From a bacterium (GTDB lineage: Bacteria; 4484-113; JAGGVC01): a stretch of 64,000 nucleotides of DNA. Positions 17,106-25,587 of the stretch are shown one piece after another. The stretch covers positions 13,258 to 77,257 of the forward strand of contig JABRWB010000039.1 in assembly GCA_039961635.1 (NCBI GenBank), written 5' to 3'. Positions within the stretch are counted from its first letter, which is position 1. Each line of letters starts with the position of its first letter. The notes under the pieces are model-generated. The model searched no databases. It saw nothing but the letters and a program-made list of their open reading frames with translations, and was not told the DNA's origin. A program made the position numbers and the translations under genes.

Positions 17106-18005
17106 CTACTCCGCAACAACCACTCGAATGAGTTTGTCATCTTGGACCAGCGAATTTACTATGTCCATTCCGGAAACCACCTTGGCGAATACGGTGAAGT
17201 CGCGGTCTAAATGTTCGTTGTAACCGAGGTTTATGAAAAAGTCCACGCGCGCGCTGTCCTTGATATATCCGCCGACGGTGGAAGGCTGCTTGCCCAAAGC
17301 CATAGTTCCCGCTTCATTCCTCGCGTAGTTGGGTTCATCCAAAATTTTGCCGACCGAATCCGCAAGCTTCGACTTTTTTTTGGCTTCTTCCGGCCATCGT
17401 TCAGCGTTGTAACCCGTCTTTGCAAGCTCGGCATGCGTCAGCGGCTGGCCACCTTGCACGATGGATAGTTTGTCTTCTTTCACAACCCTGTGAAAATAGA
17501 CTCCATCGTACACACCAAGCGAAACGTACTTTAAAAATGCGGCGGCCGCATTAGGTGCAATTTCCGGATACACCTCCACCTTGAATGTGCCTTTTTCGGT
17601 CTCGAACAACAGAGTTATTATTTCGTTTTGATTTTTCCCGAGGTCGCTGTAGCTCCATAACTGGCCGGTGGGAGGAAGCGGCGTTTTCACGCCGGTATCC
17701 TCGGGATTGGCCTCGGTTGCATCGGTCGCCTGCGCCGCGTCGTCCGCATTTTCAGCGGCTGGCGTCTCTTGACCCTCGCCGCCTTCTGGCGATTCCGCCG
17801 TTTCACCTTCCGCGGGCGCTGGCTGGCCGCCGTTTTCGACCGAGGCATCGTCCCCGTCCGAAGGCTGCTCCTCGACAGTCTCCGCTGTGGGAGAAGCCGC
17901 GTTTTCGCCGCCCTCCGCGGGTTGAGGCGCCTTTTTGGGGCAGGCCGTCAACGCGAGCGTGACTGCCGCAATGCAAAACAGAGCCAAAAGCAATTTGCCG
18001 TTCAT
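17106..18005 (-). CDS. Cyclophilin-type peptidyl-prolyl isomerase lipoprotein
   Basis: A 299-residue lipoprotein (lipobox LTAC after MNGKLLLALFCIAAVTLA). Residues 25-110 are a low-complexity Ala/Glu/Pro-rich linker that would reach away from the membrane. The cyclophilin domain follows: TEKGTFKVEVYPEIAPNA, YDGVYFHRVVKED, an insertion around KLADSVGKILDEP, then GTMALGKQPSTVGG and FINLGYNEHLDRDFTVFAKVV. The catalytic Arg is in FHRV. Such proteins assist folding outside the cytoplasm. It shares an operon with hrcA, an unusual pairing that suggests envelope-folding capacity is coupled to heat-shock control. Confidence 0.83.
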   Translation of the reverse strand: MNGKLLLALFCIAAVTLALTACPKKAPQPAEGGENAASPTAETVEEQPSDGDDASVENGGQPAPAEGETAESPEGGEGQETPAAENADDAAQATDATEANPEDTGVKTPLPPTGQLWSYSDLGKNQNEIITLLFETEKGTFKVEVYPEIAPNAAAAFLKYVSLGVYDGVYFHRVVKEDKLSIVQGGQPLTHAELAKTGYNAERWPEEAKKKSKLADSVGKILDEPNYARNEAGTMALGKQPSTVGGYIKDSARVDFFINLGYNEHLDRDFTVFAKVVSGMDIVNSLVQDDKLIRVVVAE

Positions 18006-18091
18006 CGAATTTCACCCCGCTTCTCGAAGGAGCATTTATTATCGCGCAAATGAACGCCGTTTCGGCATTCGGGGGTGTTTGACCGCTCGGC

Positions 18092-18097
18092 TATAAT
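18092..18097 (+). promoter_or_regulatory. -10 box of leaderless dapF
   Basis: TATAAT ends 6 nt before the GTG start of dapF at 18104. With the usual 6-7 nt from -10 box to transcription start, the mRNA would begin at or within a base of the start codon. No ribosome binding site and no good -35 box were found. Confidence 0.5.
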
Positions 18098-18103
18098 TCC
18101 CCC

Positions 18104-19033
18104 GTGGAACTACGGTTTGAAAAAATGCACGGCCTGGGCAACGACTTCGTCGTTGTGGATGGCACTTCGGATCTATTCGCCGAAAGGGAGGATTCAAATT
18201 GGCGTACAAGCTTGGTGGATAAGCTTACCGAATCCGCCTGCGCAATCTGCAATCGCAGATTCGGCATAGGCGCGGATGGATTGATCCTTGTGCTGCCTAG
18301 CGCCACAGCTGACTTCAAAATGCATTATGTCAATTCGGACGGCAGCATTTCGCCTATGTGCGGAAATGGCGTTCGATGCGTCGGGAAATTCGTATTCGAC
18401 CATGGGCTTTGGGACAAGGAGTCGCTTGCCCTCGAAACCGGCTCCGGTATTTTGCACTTGGACTTGACGATTCACAAAAGCAAAGTTTCCGCGGTGAAAG
18501 TAAGCATGGGCACGCCATCGTTCGATGCCGCGTCACTTCCGGCCATATTTCCGGACGGGTCTAAGAACCTTATCGAAAAAAGCCTATCCGCCGGTGGAGA
18601 AAAACTGATTGCCACCTGCCTTTCAGTCGGCAATCCGCATTGCGTTACATTTCTCGACGAAGGGCTATCGGTCGACGATTATCCGGTTTATCGTGTCGGA
18701 AAGGCGATAGAGAACGCGACGGACGTTTTTCCGGAGCGAGTGAACGTGGAATTCGCGAAAATGCGCGGAAACGATTCCATAGATTTGAGGGTCTGGGAAC
18801 GCGGTTGCGGAGAAACGCTGGCATGCGGAAGCGGCGCTTGCGCGACGGTGGCAGCCGCGGTCGCGACCGGTCGGGTTGCGCCCGGAGCAGAGGTTGCGGT
18901 ACGGCTTCCCGGAGGAATCCTAAACATCAGCTGGTCGGGAAACGCGGGGGATTCCATTTTGATGTCCGGGCCGGCCGTTTCCGTTTATTCCGGCTTTTTC
19001 GATCCCGATGCTTTTTCAGCAAGCAGAAGTTGA
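18104..19033 (+). CDS. dapF: Diaminopimelate epimerase
   Basis: A 309-residue DapF converting LL- to meso-diaminopimelate for lysine and peptidoglycan synthesis. Both catalytic cysteines are in their conserved settings: SPMCGNGVRCVGKF near residue 88 and ETLACGSGACATVAAAV near 246. The N-terminal MHGLGNDFVVVDG is typical. The length is slightly above the usual 275 because of short loops such as the one after PDGSKNLIEKS. Start is GTG 18104, directly behind a TATAAT box, so the message is probably leaderless. mtnP follows after 15 bp. Confidence 0.93.
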   Translation: MELRFEKMHGLGNDFVVVDGTSDLFAEREDSNWRTSLVDKLTESACAICNRRFGIGADGLILVLPSATADFKMHYVNSDGSISPMCGNGVRCVGKFVFDHGLWDKESLALETGSGILHLDLTIHKSKVSAVKVSMGTPSFDAASLPAIFPDGSKNLIEKSLSAGGEKLIATCLSVGNPHCVTFLDEGLSVDDYPVYRVGKAIENATDVFPERVNVEFAKMRGNDSIDLRVWERGCGETLACGSGACATVAAAVATGRVAPGAEVAVRLPGGILNISWSGNAGDSILMSGPAVSVYSGFFDPDAFSASRS

Positions 19034-19048
19034 ACACCAGGAGGGGTT

Positions 19049-19864
19049 ATGGAATTGCCTAGGGCGAAGATTGGAGTTTTCGGCGGAAGCGGGCTTTACG
19101 CGTTGATGGAAGGCGCGCAGGAGGTCCCGATTGACACACCTTACGCGCATCCTTCGGGATTCATTACCGTTGGAGAGATTTCGGGAAAATCCGTTGCGTT
19201 TCTGCCGAGACATGGCAGGAAGCATCAATACCCACCACATATGGTCAATTTCCGGGCAAACCTGTGGGCATTCAAGCAACTGGGCGTCCGCCAAATCATC
19301 GGCCCGTGCGCGGCGGGGAGTCTTCAGCCGCATGTAAAGGTCGGAGACTTCGTGATAAGCGATCAGTTGGTTGACCGAACGACAACGCGCGTGACTTCTT
19401 TTTACGACGGTCCTGCAACAACACATGTCAGTTTTGCGGAGCCTTACTGCCCCAGGATGAGAGAGCTTGCTATTGAGGCTTGCAAAAGGGCGGGAGTGAC
19501 TGCTCATCCCAAGGGAACGGTAGTTGTTGTGGAGGGGCCCAGGTTTTCGACGAAAGCGGAAAGCCGATGGTATTCCTCGATGGGCTGGGAAGTCATCAAT
19601 ATGACGCAGTTTCCGGAAGCACTTTTGGCCCGCGAGCTGGAAATGTGCTACGTAAACATCGCAATGATTACCGACTACGATTCTGGCTTGGAGGGAAGGC
19701 CGGATATTCAGCCTGTCACAAACGATGAAGTTCTTCGCGTTTTCAGGGAAAACCTGGAAAAGCTGAAAAAGATAATCGCCGAGTTAATCGCCCTTCTGCC
19801 GGACGAACCTCCGGATGACCAATGCCCCTGCCCCACGGCGTTGAAAGGCGCGGTTTTTGGCTGA
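19049..19864 (+). CDS. mtnP: S-methyl-5'-thioadenosine phosphorylase
   Basis: A 271-residue nucleoside phosphorylase of the MTAP/PNP family. Key parts are the N-terminal IGVFGGSGLY, the phosphate-binding LPRHGRKHQYPPHMVNFRAN, GPCAAGSLQPHVKVGDFVI and the substrate site NMTQFPEALLARELEMCY, followed by ITDYDSG. The enzyme splits methylthioadenosine into adenine and methylthioribose-1-phosphate in methionine salvage. AGGAGG precedes the ATG at 19049. The C-terminal Cys pair (DQCPCPT) is often seen in this family. It forms an operon with dapF. Confidence 0.9.
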   Translation: MELPRAKIGVFGGSGLYALMEGAQEVPIDTPYAHPSGFITVGEISGKSVAFLPRHGRKHQYPPHMVNFRANLWAFKQLGVRQIIGPCAAGSLQPHVKVGDFVISDQLVDRTTTRVTSFYDGPATTHVSFAEPYCPRMRELAIEACKRAGVTAHPKGTVVVVEGPRFSTKAESRWYSSMGWEVINMTQFPEALLARELEMCYVNIAMITDYDSGLEGRPDIQPVTNDEVLRVFRENLEKLKKIIAELIALLPDEPPDDQCPCPTALKGAVFG

Positions 19865-19893
19865 TTTGAGCAGTATGCAAATTGAGATTATGC

Positions 19894-20361
19894 TTAAGCC
19901 TGCCTGCGAGGAACGTGTCTGTCCGAGCTGTCGATGATTATAGTTACCGGCCCGTCGCAATCGGCGGCGATTTTCATATGTGCTCCGAATACGCCGCTTG
20001 CAGTTTCAATTCCGCGCGCGCGAAGCTCCTCAATCATCATCACCAAAAGCGGTTCAGCCTCTTCGGGCGGAGCATAACCTGCAAAACTGGGCCTGTTCCC
20101 GCGTCGCGTGTTGGCGAACAGCGTAAACTGGCTTACAACGAGCACTTGGCCGTTGACTTCTGAAATAGAAAGATTCATTTTTCCTGATTCATCTTCGAAA
20201 ATCCTTAGCTTGGCAATTTTATCCGCAAGATACAAAGCGTCTTCGGGAACATCGCCCTCCGCCACGCCCGCAAGAACAAAATAGCCCTTTCCTATTGAAG
20301 TTGTTCGGCCCCCTTCGGCCGTAAGAATGGCGCAATTCACGCGTTGTACGATTACTTTCAT
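19894..20361 (-). CDS. dtd: D-aminoacyl-tRNA deacylase
   Basis: A 155-residue DTD. It begins MKVIVQRVNCAILT as the family does, with the active-site SQFTLFA motif and the C-terminal DGPVTIIIDS, containing the Gly-cisPro pair that gives chiral proofreading. The enzyme removes D-amino acids (and glycine from tRNA-Ala) mischarged on tRNA. Its ATG overlaps the relA stop codon as ATGA, the common rel-dtd arrangement, so the genes are translationally coupled. Confidence 0.92.
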   Translation of the reverse strand: MKVIVQRVNCAILTAEGGRTTSIGKGYFVLAGVAEGDVPEDALYLADKIAKLRIFEDESGKMNLSISEVNGQVLVVSQFTLFANTRRGNRPSFAGYAPPEEAEPLLVMMIEELRARGIETASGVFGAHMKIAADCDGPVTIIIDSSDRHVPRRQA

Positions 20362-22754
20362 TTGACCGTCTCCCCGACCGTCTCCGCCGAGTCTTTTCGC
20401 TGGACCAAGCGCTTCTTCGGTTTGTCCGGCTTTTTGGGCTCGGCAGGCTCGGGCTTACCTGATTTTTCCTCCGGCTGACGATCGCTTCCACCCAATCTGA
20501 ACGCGGCGATGACGTCGGGCACATTGCGAATTTCGGCAAGCACCCTTTCCAGCTCGGTAGTATCGCCGATTTCGATTAGAACCTGGGTGTTCGCCGGATC
20601 GTCGTACGCCCCGGTGGTGGACGGCTTGATTTCGAAATGCCCTCCGGTCAAGTTCACCTGGCCGGCCGCCAATACGCCGAGGACGTCATACATCAGTCCC
20701 GCGCGGTTAAGCGATACTACTTCGATATGCACAGGATATCGCTTGCCTTCCGCTGTCTTATCCCATGACAGCTGCGATATTTCTTGTTTTTCGCCCAGCG
20801 CCCCTAGCTTTGCACAGTTCTGCGTATGAACCACTATTCGTTTCGAATCGCGGTCGTAATAGCCCACTATGGAATCACCCGGTATCGGGCGGCAACACGC
20901 CGCAAGCTCCGTCTTTTGCCTTGTTCTTTTGCCGCGTGTGTCGAGCACACCCAGTTCCGCGCCGGGAGCGATTAATGGAATCGCCAGACTGGGCTCGGCG
21001 GAAACTTCCTGCATTTCCACCTTCTGCGCACGCTCCATCTGAACCTGCTTTAGCATCAGAAGGATTTCGCTTGTCGTCAAATCCCCGCATGCCAGCCTGT
21101 CATATATATCGTAAATCGAGCCCACCTTCAGAAGCTTCAGTATCGCCACAAGTTTGTCCGGCGCAAGAAGGTTAAGCGGATAAAGGCCGCGTTTCTGAAT
21201 TTCCTTATGCAAAAGCTGCCTTCCGAAATCGATACGCTTCCTTCGCGGCTGCGCCTTGAACCACTTGCGGATTTTAAGTAGTGTACGCGGACTCTTGACC
21301 CAATCCATCCACTCTGCATCGGGTGCGGCATTGAGTGAGTCGCGCTTTATAATTTCAACGACGTCGCCGTTCTCCAAGCGGTGATACAGCGGAACGCGCG
21401 TTCCGTTCACCTTTGCCCCTCCCGTGGCGTGTCCCAAATCCGTGTGAATCGCATACGCGAAATCGATTGGGCAAGACCCCTTGGGCAGGCTTACAACCTC
21501 GCCCTTTGGAGTTAACGTCAGCACCATTCCTTTGAGGAGCGCGGTCTGCGCGCGGGCGACGAATTCTTGTGAATCAACTCTCTCGTCCTCGAGCATCCGG
21601 ATTAGCTCGCTCCACTCCTCGTCCTTGTTGAAGGCGTACTCTTCCGGACCCTCTTTGTAAAGCCAATGACTGGCAATTCCGTATTGGGCGCGGTGATGCA
21701 TTTCGACGGTGCGGATCTGGACTTCCACGAAACGCCCGCCAGGACCGACCACTGTAGTGTGAAGAGTCTGGTAACCGTTGGCCTTCGGGCGGGCGATGAA
21801 GTCCCTGAACCTGTGCTCAAGAGGAGGGTACACCATATGCACTTCGCCCAGCACCTGGTAACACAAGCCCGGCGCCCCGTCCACGACGATCCTCATGGCA
21901 AGTAAATCGTAAACTTCGTCTATCGAGACGCCCTTTTCCAGCATTTTGGCCCGAAGGCTGGCAAGGTGCTTGCGCCGGCTGTGAATTTCCGCAATCGGAA
22001 TGTTCGCCCGCCAAAAGGCATCCTCCAGGCGCTCCTGCATCGCGCCCAGGATGCGTTCGGCCTCAAGCATTGGCTCCAAAACGTCTTCTTCTAATGCGCG
22101 ATACTCTTCTGGCTCGAGATACCGAAAGCACCAATCTTCCATTTCCCTGTAAATCGATGCAAGTCCAAGCCTCCTGGCGAGCGGGATGAAAAATTCTTCC
22201 GTTTCGCGGCACTGGCGCTCGATGCGTTTCGGATCCAAACCTTCCAACGTACGCAGGTTGTGCAGCCTGTCGGCCAGTTTTATTACAATCACGCGCGGGT
22301 CCTTGGCCATTGCCACGAACAGTTTTCGAAGGTTTTCCGCTTGTCTGGGCGTTTCCCGGCGGCTCCAAAGCTTGACGAAAAAGTTGGCGTCACTGATTTT
22401 TGTCAGTGAATCCACCATCTCGCGCACTTCCTTGCCAAACTCGCGTTCGATGTCGGACAGCGAGTAGCCGCTTGTGTCTTCAACAACGTCGTGAAGAAGT
22501 GCGGTTACCAGCGAATCCTCGTCCATATTGAGAGCAGCGCATATTTCCGCAACCTCGACCGGATGAGTAATGTACGGTTGCCCTCCATCCCTGAACATCC
22601 CTACATGCTGCTTTGTTGCGCGGTCGAACGCCCTGGAAATCCTTTCCAGGTCGCGGATGTTTCCCCGGCGCGCGAGCCTGAATTTCAGCTGCTCGAAAAG
22701 AAAATGCGCCTCAGGCGGGGAAATCGTATCAAGTAAGTCCCGATCTCGATGCAC
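20358..22754 (-). CDS. relA: Bifunctional (p)ppGpp synthetase/hydrolase, RelA/SpoT family
   Basis: About 798 residues: an HD hydrolase domain (LLHDVVEDT and KLADRLHNLRTL intact), the synthetase domain (DEVYDLLAMRIVVD, then PKANGYQTLHTTVVG), a TGS domain (LTPKGEVVSLPKGSCPIDF), a central helical/zinc region and a C-terminal ACT domain. The motif that reads RxKD in bifunctional enzymes is RFRD here; it is not the ExDD of synthetase-only RelA. The start chosen is GTG 22754: an extended -10 box ends 7 nt upstream, while a longer frame would run into the divergent rpoN-like gene. It is upstream of dtd. Confidence 0.9.
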   Translation of the reverse strand: MHRDRDLLDTISPPEAHFLFEQLKFRLARRGNIRDLERISRAFDRATKQHVGMFRDGGQPYITHPVEVAEICAALNMDEDSLVTALLHDVVEDTSGYSLSDIEREFGKEVREMVDSLTKISDANFFVKLWSRRETPRQAENLRKLFVAMAKDPRVIVIKLADRLHNLRTLEGLDPKRIERQCRETEEFFIPLARRLGLASIYREMEDWCFRYLEPEEYRALEEDVLEPMLEAERILGAMQERLEDAFWRANIPIAEIHSRRKHLASLRAKMLEKGVSIDEVYDLLAMRIVVDGAPGLCYQVLGEVHMVYPPLEHRFRDFIARPKANGYQTLHTTVVGPGGRFVEVQIRTVEMHHRAQYGIASHWLYKEGPEEYAFNKDEEWSELIRMLEDERVDSQEFVARAQTALLKGMVLTLTPKGEVVSLPKGSCPIDFAYAIHTDLGHATGGAKVNGTRVPLYHRLENGDVVEIIKRDSLNAAPDAEWMDWVKSPRTLLKIRKWFKAQPRRKRIDFGRQLLHKEIQKRGLYPLNLLAPDKLVAILKLLKVGSIYDIYDRLACGDLTTSEILLMLKQVQMERAQKVEMQEVSAEPSLAIPLIAPGAELGVLDTRGKRTRQKTELAACCRPIPGDSIVGYYDRDSKRIVVHTQNCAKLGALGEKQEISQLSWDKTAEGKRYPVHIEVVSLNRAGLMYDVLGVLAAGQVNLTGGHFEIKPSTTGAYDDPANTQVLIEIGDTTELERVLAEIRNVPDVIAAFRLGGSDRQPEEKSGKPEPAEPKKPDKPKKRLVQRKDSAETVGETVK

Positions 22755-22761
22755 CGATTGA

Positions 22762-22767
22762 ATTTTA
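22762..22767 (-). promoter_or_regulatory. Extended -10 box of leaderless relA/spoT
   Basis: On the minus strand TAAAAT is preceded by TGG, giving an extended -10 element. It ends 7 nt before the in-frame GTG at 22754, so the relA/spoT message is probably leaderless. Confidence 0.5.
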
Positions 22768-22808
22768 CCAGAGCGAAAGCTCTTCTTCGCCGGCCAAAAA
22801 TCCGGTGA

Positions 22809-22814
22809 TATAAT
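22809..22814 (+). promoter_or_regulatory. Extended -10 box of the sigma-54-like gene
   Basis: TATAAT preceded by TGA forms an extended -10 element ending 8 nt before the ATG at 22823. No ribosome binding site is visible. The element faces away from the relA/spoT -10 box, 41 bp away. Confidence 0.5.
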
Positions 22815-22822
22815 ACCCACCG

Positions 22823-24046
22823 ATGCAAAAAAGCGGCTTGGACAAATCATCCGCCGCTGTGGCGGAGTTCGAATATGCTGTGGCGCCCCTCCTAAGGCTG
22901 ACTCCCACTGGCTGGTGCAGGGTTGCCGAGCGATGCGCGCTTACAGACGAGTCGTTTTTCGTGCTTCCGACGCCGGAAGCAGTGGTAAGGGAAGCGGCCG
23001 GCGAAATCCACTGCGCGCCGCTTCCAAACGCGGTTGATCTGCGTGACCACTTGAAGCGCCAGGCTTTGGCGCGTTTTCCCAAACGGCACTTTTTCGTTTC
23101 GTCCAACCTTATCGACGAAATTGATGTCGAAACCGGTTACTTTTCGGGCAACATCCCTGAATTGGCGATTGCGCTGGGACGGCCCAGGCACGAAATCGAA
23201 GACGCTCTCGACGCGATATCGGGACTGTCTCCCATTGGTTGCGCAGGAAGGAGCATACACGATGTGCTTAGAAATCAGATTCCGCTGCTTCCCGATTCAA
23301 TTGCCGGAAATGCGGCGAGGCTGCTGCTCACGGACTTTTGGGAAGCATTTTCAGGCGGCGGACGGGCAATGCTGTCCGAAATATCCGGACTTGGAGAGCA
23401 AGTAATCGAGGAAGGAGTTGAAGCAATCCGCAGGCACTTGACGCCATATCCGGCCCAGTTATTTTGGGGCAAAAACGGCGACTATCTCAAACGTGCATAT
23501 TATTATCTGACTTACAAATCCGGAGGACCGGAGCTTTCACCCCCACATCTTTCCGACTACTGCGCCGCGATAATACCCGGCCGCGCATCGGAACGATCGC
23601 GGCTCGCAATCGCCGCACTGAAATCAAGGCGCACGGCATATTCAAAGTTGGGCGATGCCTTTTCCAGCCTTGATTTGGACGACCCGCATTCATCCATACC
23701 GCTTTCCCGCGTCGCATCGTCTATAGGCCTTTCGCAGTGGGACACTTGGCAATTGCTTGACGGGGAATTGCTCGTGGACGGGCTGGGGCAACGCAGATAC
23801 TTAAGAACCGCGCTGAAAGTCGAAGATCCGCTCGTCGAACGATTGCTTCGTACGCTGGACGAGGAAGTATCGGGCGAAACTCCTCTAACCGACAAGGAAA
23901 TCGCGTCCAGAATTTTCCGCGATGGAATCGCCCCCGACGCTGCATACGTTGCGGCCGCGCGCAAAGCGCTCGGCATTCCTCACCGCAAATCGCGGCTGCC
24001 GAAGGCGGCCCTCGATCTGCTTGGATACAGAACGCATGCGGAATGA
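22823..24046 (+). CDS. Sigma-54 (RpoN)-like protein, divergent
   Basis: A 407-residue protein with the RpoN core-binding architecture: VDLRDHLKRQALARF, then LIDEIDVETGYFSGNIPELAIALG and ISGLSPIGCAGRSIHDVLRNQI, which track the conserved LxxNLDExGYL and LdPxGvGARdL elements. The C-terminal part has a DNA-binding-like region (PLSRVASSIGLSQWDTWQLL). Two canonical elements are poor: the Gln-rich region I is not recognisable at the N-terminus, and the RpoN box (usually ARRTVAKYRE) reads AAYVAAARKALGIP. It may be a working divergent sigma factor or a paralogue with altered activation. It overlaps queG by 11 bp. Confidence 0.65.
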   Translation: MQKSGLDKSSAAVAEFEYAVAPLLRLTPTGWCRVAERCALTDESFFVLPTPEAVVREAAGEIHCAPLPNAVDLRDHLKRQALARFPKRHFFVSSNLIDEIDVETGYFSGNIPELAIALGRPRHEIEDALDAISGLSPIGCAGRSIHDVLRNQIPLLPDSIAGNAARLLLTDFWEAFSGGGRAMLSEISGLGEQVIEEGVEAIRRHLTPYPAQLFWGKNGDYLKRAYYYLTYKSGGPELSPPHLSDYCAAIIPGRASERSRLAIAALKSRRTAYSKLGDAFSSLDLDDPHSSIPLSRVASSIGLSQWDTWQLLDGELLVDGLGQRRYLRTALKVEDPLVERLLRTLDEEVSGETPLTDKEIASRIFRDGIAPDAAYVAAARKALGIPHRKSRLPKAALDLLGYRTHAE

Positions 24047-25055
24047 TACCGGCAAAAACAAGGCAGCGATCGCGTTGGGGGAGTATATCCGGCGCGAGGC
24101 TGTCGCCCTTGGATTTTCAGCGTGCGGATTCGCGCCGGCCGTTTCGCTTGATAAAAACAAAGCCAACTTGGCGGAATGGTTGTCTCGCGGATGGAACGGC
24201 ACAATGGAATGGATGAACAGGCCGGGAGTGGAAAGGTTTAAAGCCTCTACTTGTCTGCCGGACGCCAAAAGCGTGGTATCGCTCGCAATCAATTATTTTA
24301 CGCCCGGACCGGATTCCAAACAGCTGGACGGCCCATTAATAAGCCGATACGCTAGATTCCGCGATTACCACAAGGTCGTTGGCAAGAAGCTGGACATGCT
24401 TTTGTTCAAACTCCGGACCGTTTATCCAACCGTGAATGGCACGACCGCGGTTGACCGTCATCCGATATCCGAAAAAGCGTTCGCCGAAAGCGCTGGAATC
24501 GGATGGATCGGGAAAAACACTTGCCTGATTACCAAAAAGCTGGGTAGCTGGGTGTTCCTTGGAGAGCTGATCATAGACGCGGAACTTCCATATGACACGC
24601 CCCACCTTGACTATTGCGGTTCCTGCAATCGCTGTCTGGAGGCATGTCCGACGGGCGCCTTGGTGGAGCCGTACAAGATTGATGCCCGCCGTTGTATCGG
24701 CTACACGACCATTGAAACCGAATTACCGGTGCCGGACGAAATCGCTCGAAATTCCGGCAACTGGGTTTTCGGCTGCGACATTTGCCAGGAAGTCTGTCCG
24801 TGGAACCGAAGGCATGCAAAACCGACAACGAAGCCCGATTTTTCACCACGTCCGGACTTGGCCCAGCCCACTTGGAAAGATCTGATAGAGATCTACACCC
24901 CAGAATCGGGAGATTCGAGCGAAGATACCGTCAGGGAGAGATTCCTCAACAAATTCGCCGGCACGCCGGTGATGCGGGCGGGAGTACGGCGATTTGCTTC
25001 AAGCCTTCAAATCGCAAGGGCGAACGCTTCCGCTAAGGGAGAGCAGGTTGACTGA
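24036..25055 (+). CDS. queG: Epoxyqueuosine reductase
   Basis: A 339-residue cobalamin-dependent iron-sulfur enzyme that performs the last step of queuosine synthesis on tRNA. Family parts are LGFSACGFAP, SVVSLAINY, the catalytic region KAFAESAGIGWIGKNTCLI, and two [4Fe-4S] sites: CGSCNRCLEACPTGA with a later CIGY, and CDICQEVCPWN. The start is ATG 24036, overlapping the end of the sigma-54-like gene by 11 bp; a longer frame runs back inside that gene. It is the second gene of that transcription unit. Confidence 0.92.
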   Translation: MRNDTGKNKAAIALGEYIRREAVALGFSACGFAPAVSLDKNKANLAEWLSRGWNGTMEWMNRPGVERFKASTCLPDAKSVVSLAINYFTPGPDSKQLDGPLISRYARFRDYHKVVGKKLDMLLFKLRTVYPTVNGTTAVDRHPISEKAFAESAGIGWIGKNTCLITKKLGSWVFLGELIIDAELPYDTPHLDYCGSCNRCLEACPTGALVEPYKIDARRCIGYTTIETELPVPDEIARNSGNWVFGCDICQEVCPWNRRHAKPTTKPDFSPRPDLAQPTWKDLIEIYTPESGDSSEDTVRERFLNKFAGTPVMRAGVRRFASSLQIARANASAKGEQVD

Positions 25056-25163
25056 CCGCAAGCAGCCAAAGTAAACTTATGTCCGGCTGCGCCCTGTGGT
25101 TCGGCCGGTGTGAATTCCAAGGAGATAATGGATGAATAAAACGTTGCCAGGAAGTTTGGCCAG

Positions 25164-25511
25164 ATGAGCAAGAAACTGTATTTGGTGCATTGGGACGAAT
25201 CCGAGGCAAACGAGCTTGCTGCCAAGTATGACCCCGAAAAGTGGGAAGTGGAATACGAATTCGAAGACGGCGCCCGCGCCGTCTCCGCCATAAAAGCCAA
25301 ACTTCCCGACGTAGTGGTTATTTACCTTACCAAACTGCCGTCTCACGGAGCGGAAACCGCCCACGCGATTAGGCATCTGAAAGCGACCAAGCACTTGCCG
25401 ATAATCTTCGTCGGCGGCAAGCCGGATGGACTCGAAAAGGTCAAAGCGAAGGTACCGGATGCGGTTTTCGTGCAGGAATCGCAGCTGGAATCGGCTCTTG
25501 CGGCGATATAA
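25164..25511 (+). CDS. Receiver-like protein without a phosphorylation site
   Basis: A 115-residue protein with the alternating helix/strand pattern of CheY-like receivers: KLYLVHWDESEANELAA, DVVVIYLTKLPSHGAETAHAIRH and LPIIFVGGKPDGLEKVK. The usual Asp on strand 3 is absent (the strand reads VVVIYLTKLP) and the acidic pair on the first loop is not typical, although a Lys sits after strand 5. It is best read as a pseudo-receiver or protein-interaction module. It stands alone between queG and the STN protein, 108 and 76 bp away. Confidence 0.55.
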   Translation: MSKKLYLVHWDESEANELAAKYDPEKWEVEYEFEDGARAVSAIKAKLPDVVVIYLTKLPSHGAETAHAIRHLKATKHLPIIFVGGKPDGLEKVKAKVPDAVFVQESQLESALAAI

Positions 25512-25535
25512 AAGCCGATTGGAACAAAATCCAAC

Positions 25536-25544
25536 TGGTACAAT
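25536..25544 (+). promoter_or_regulatory. Extended -10 promoter upstream of the STN-domain gene
   Basis: TGG followed by TACAAT (25539-25544) forms an extended -10 element 43 nt upstream of the ATG at 25588. No matching -35 box is needed or seen. Confidence 0.4.
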
Positions 25545-25587
25545 CTATCGCGACGTTCCGCCAGCGGCGGAATCGCGGAGGCCGGCT

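Noticed and set aside
16000-18103. A CIRCE operator near hrcA
   Set aside because: No TTAGCACTC/GAGTGCTAA inverted repeat is present.
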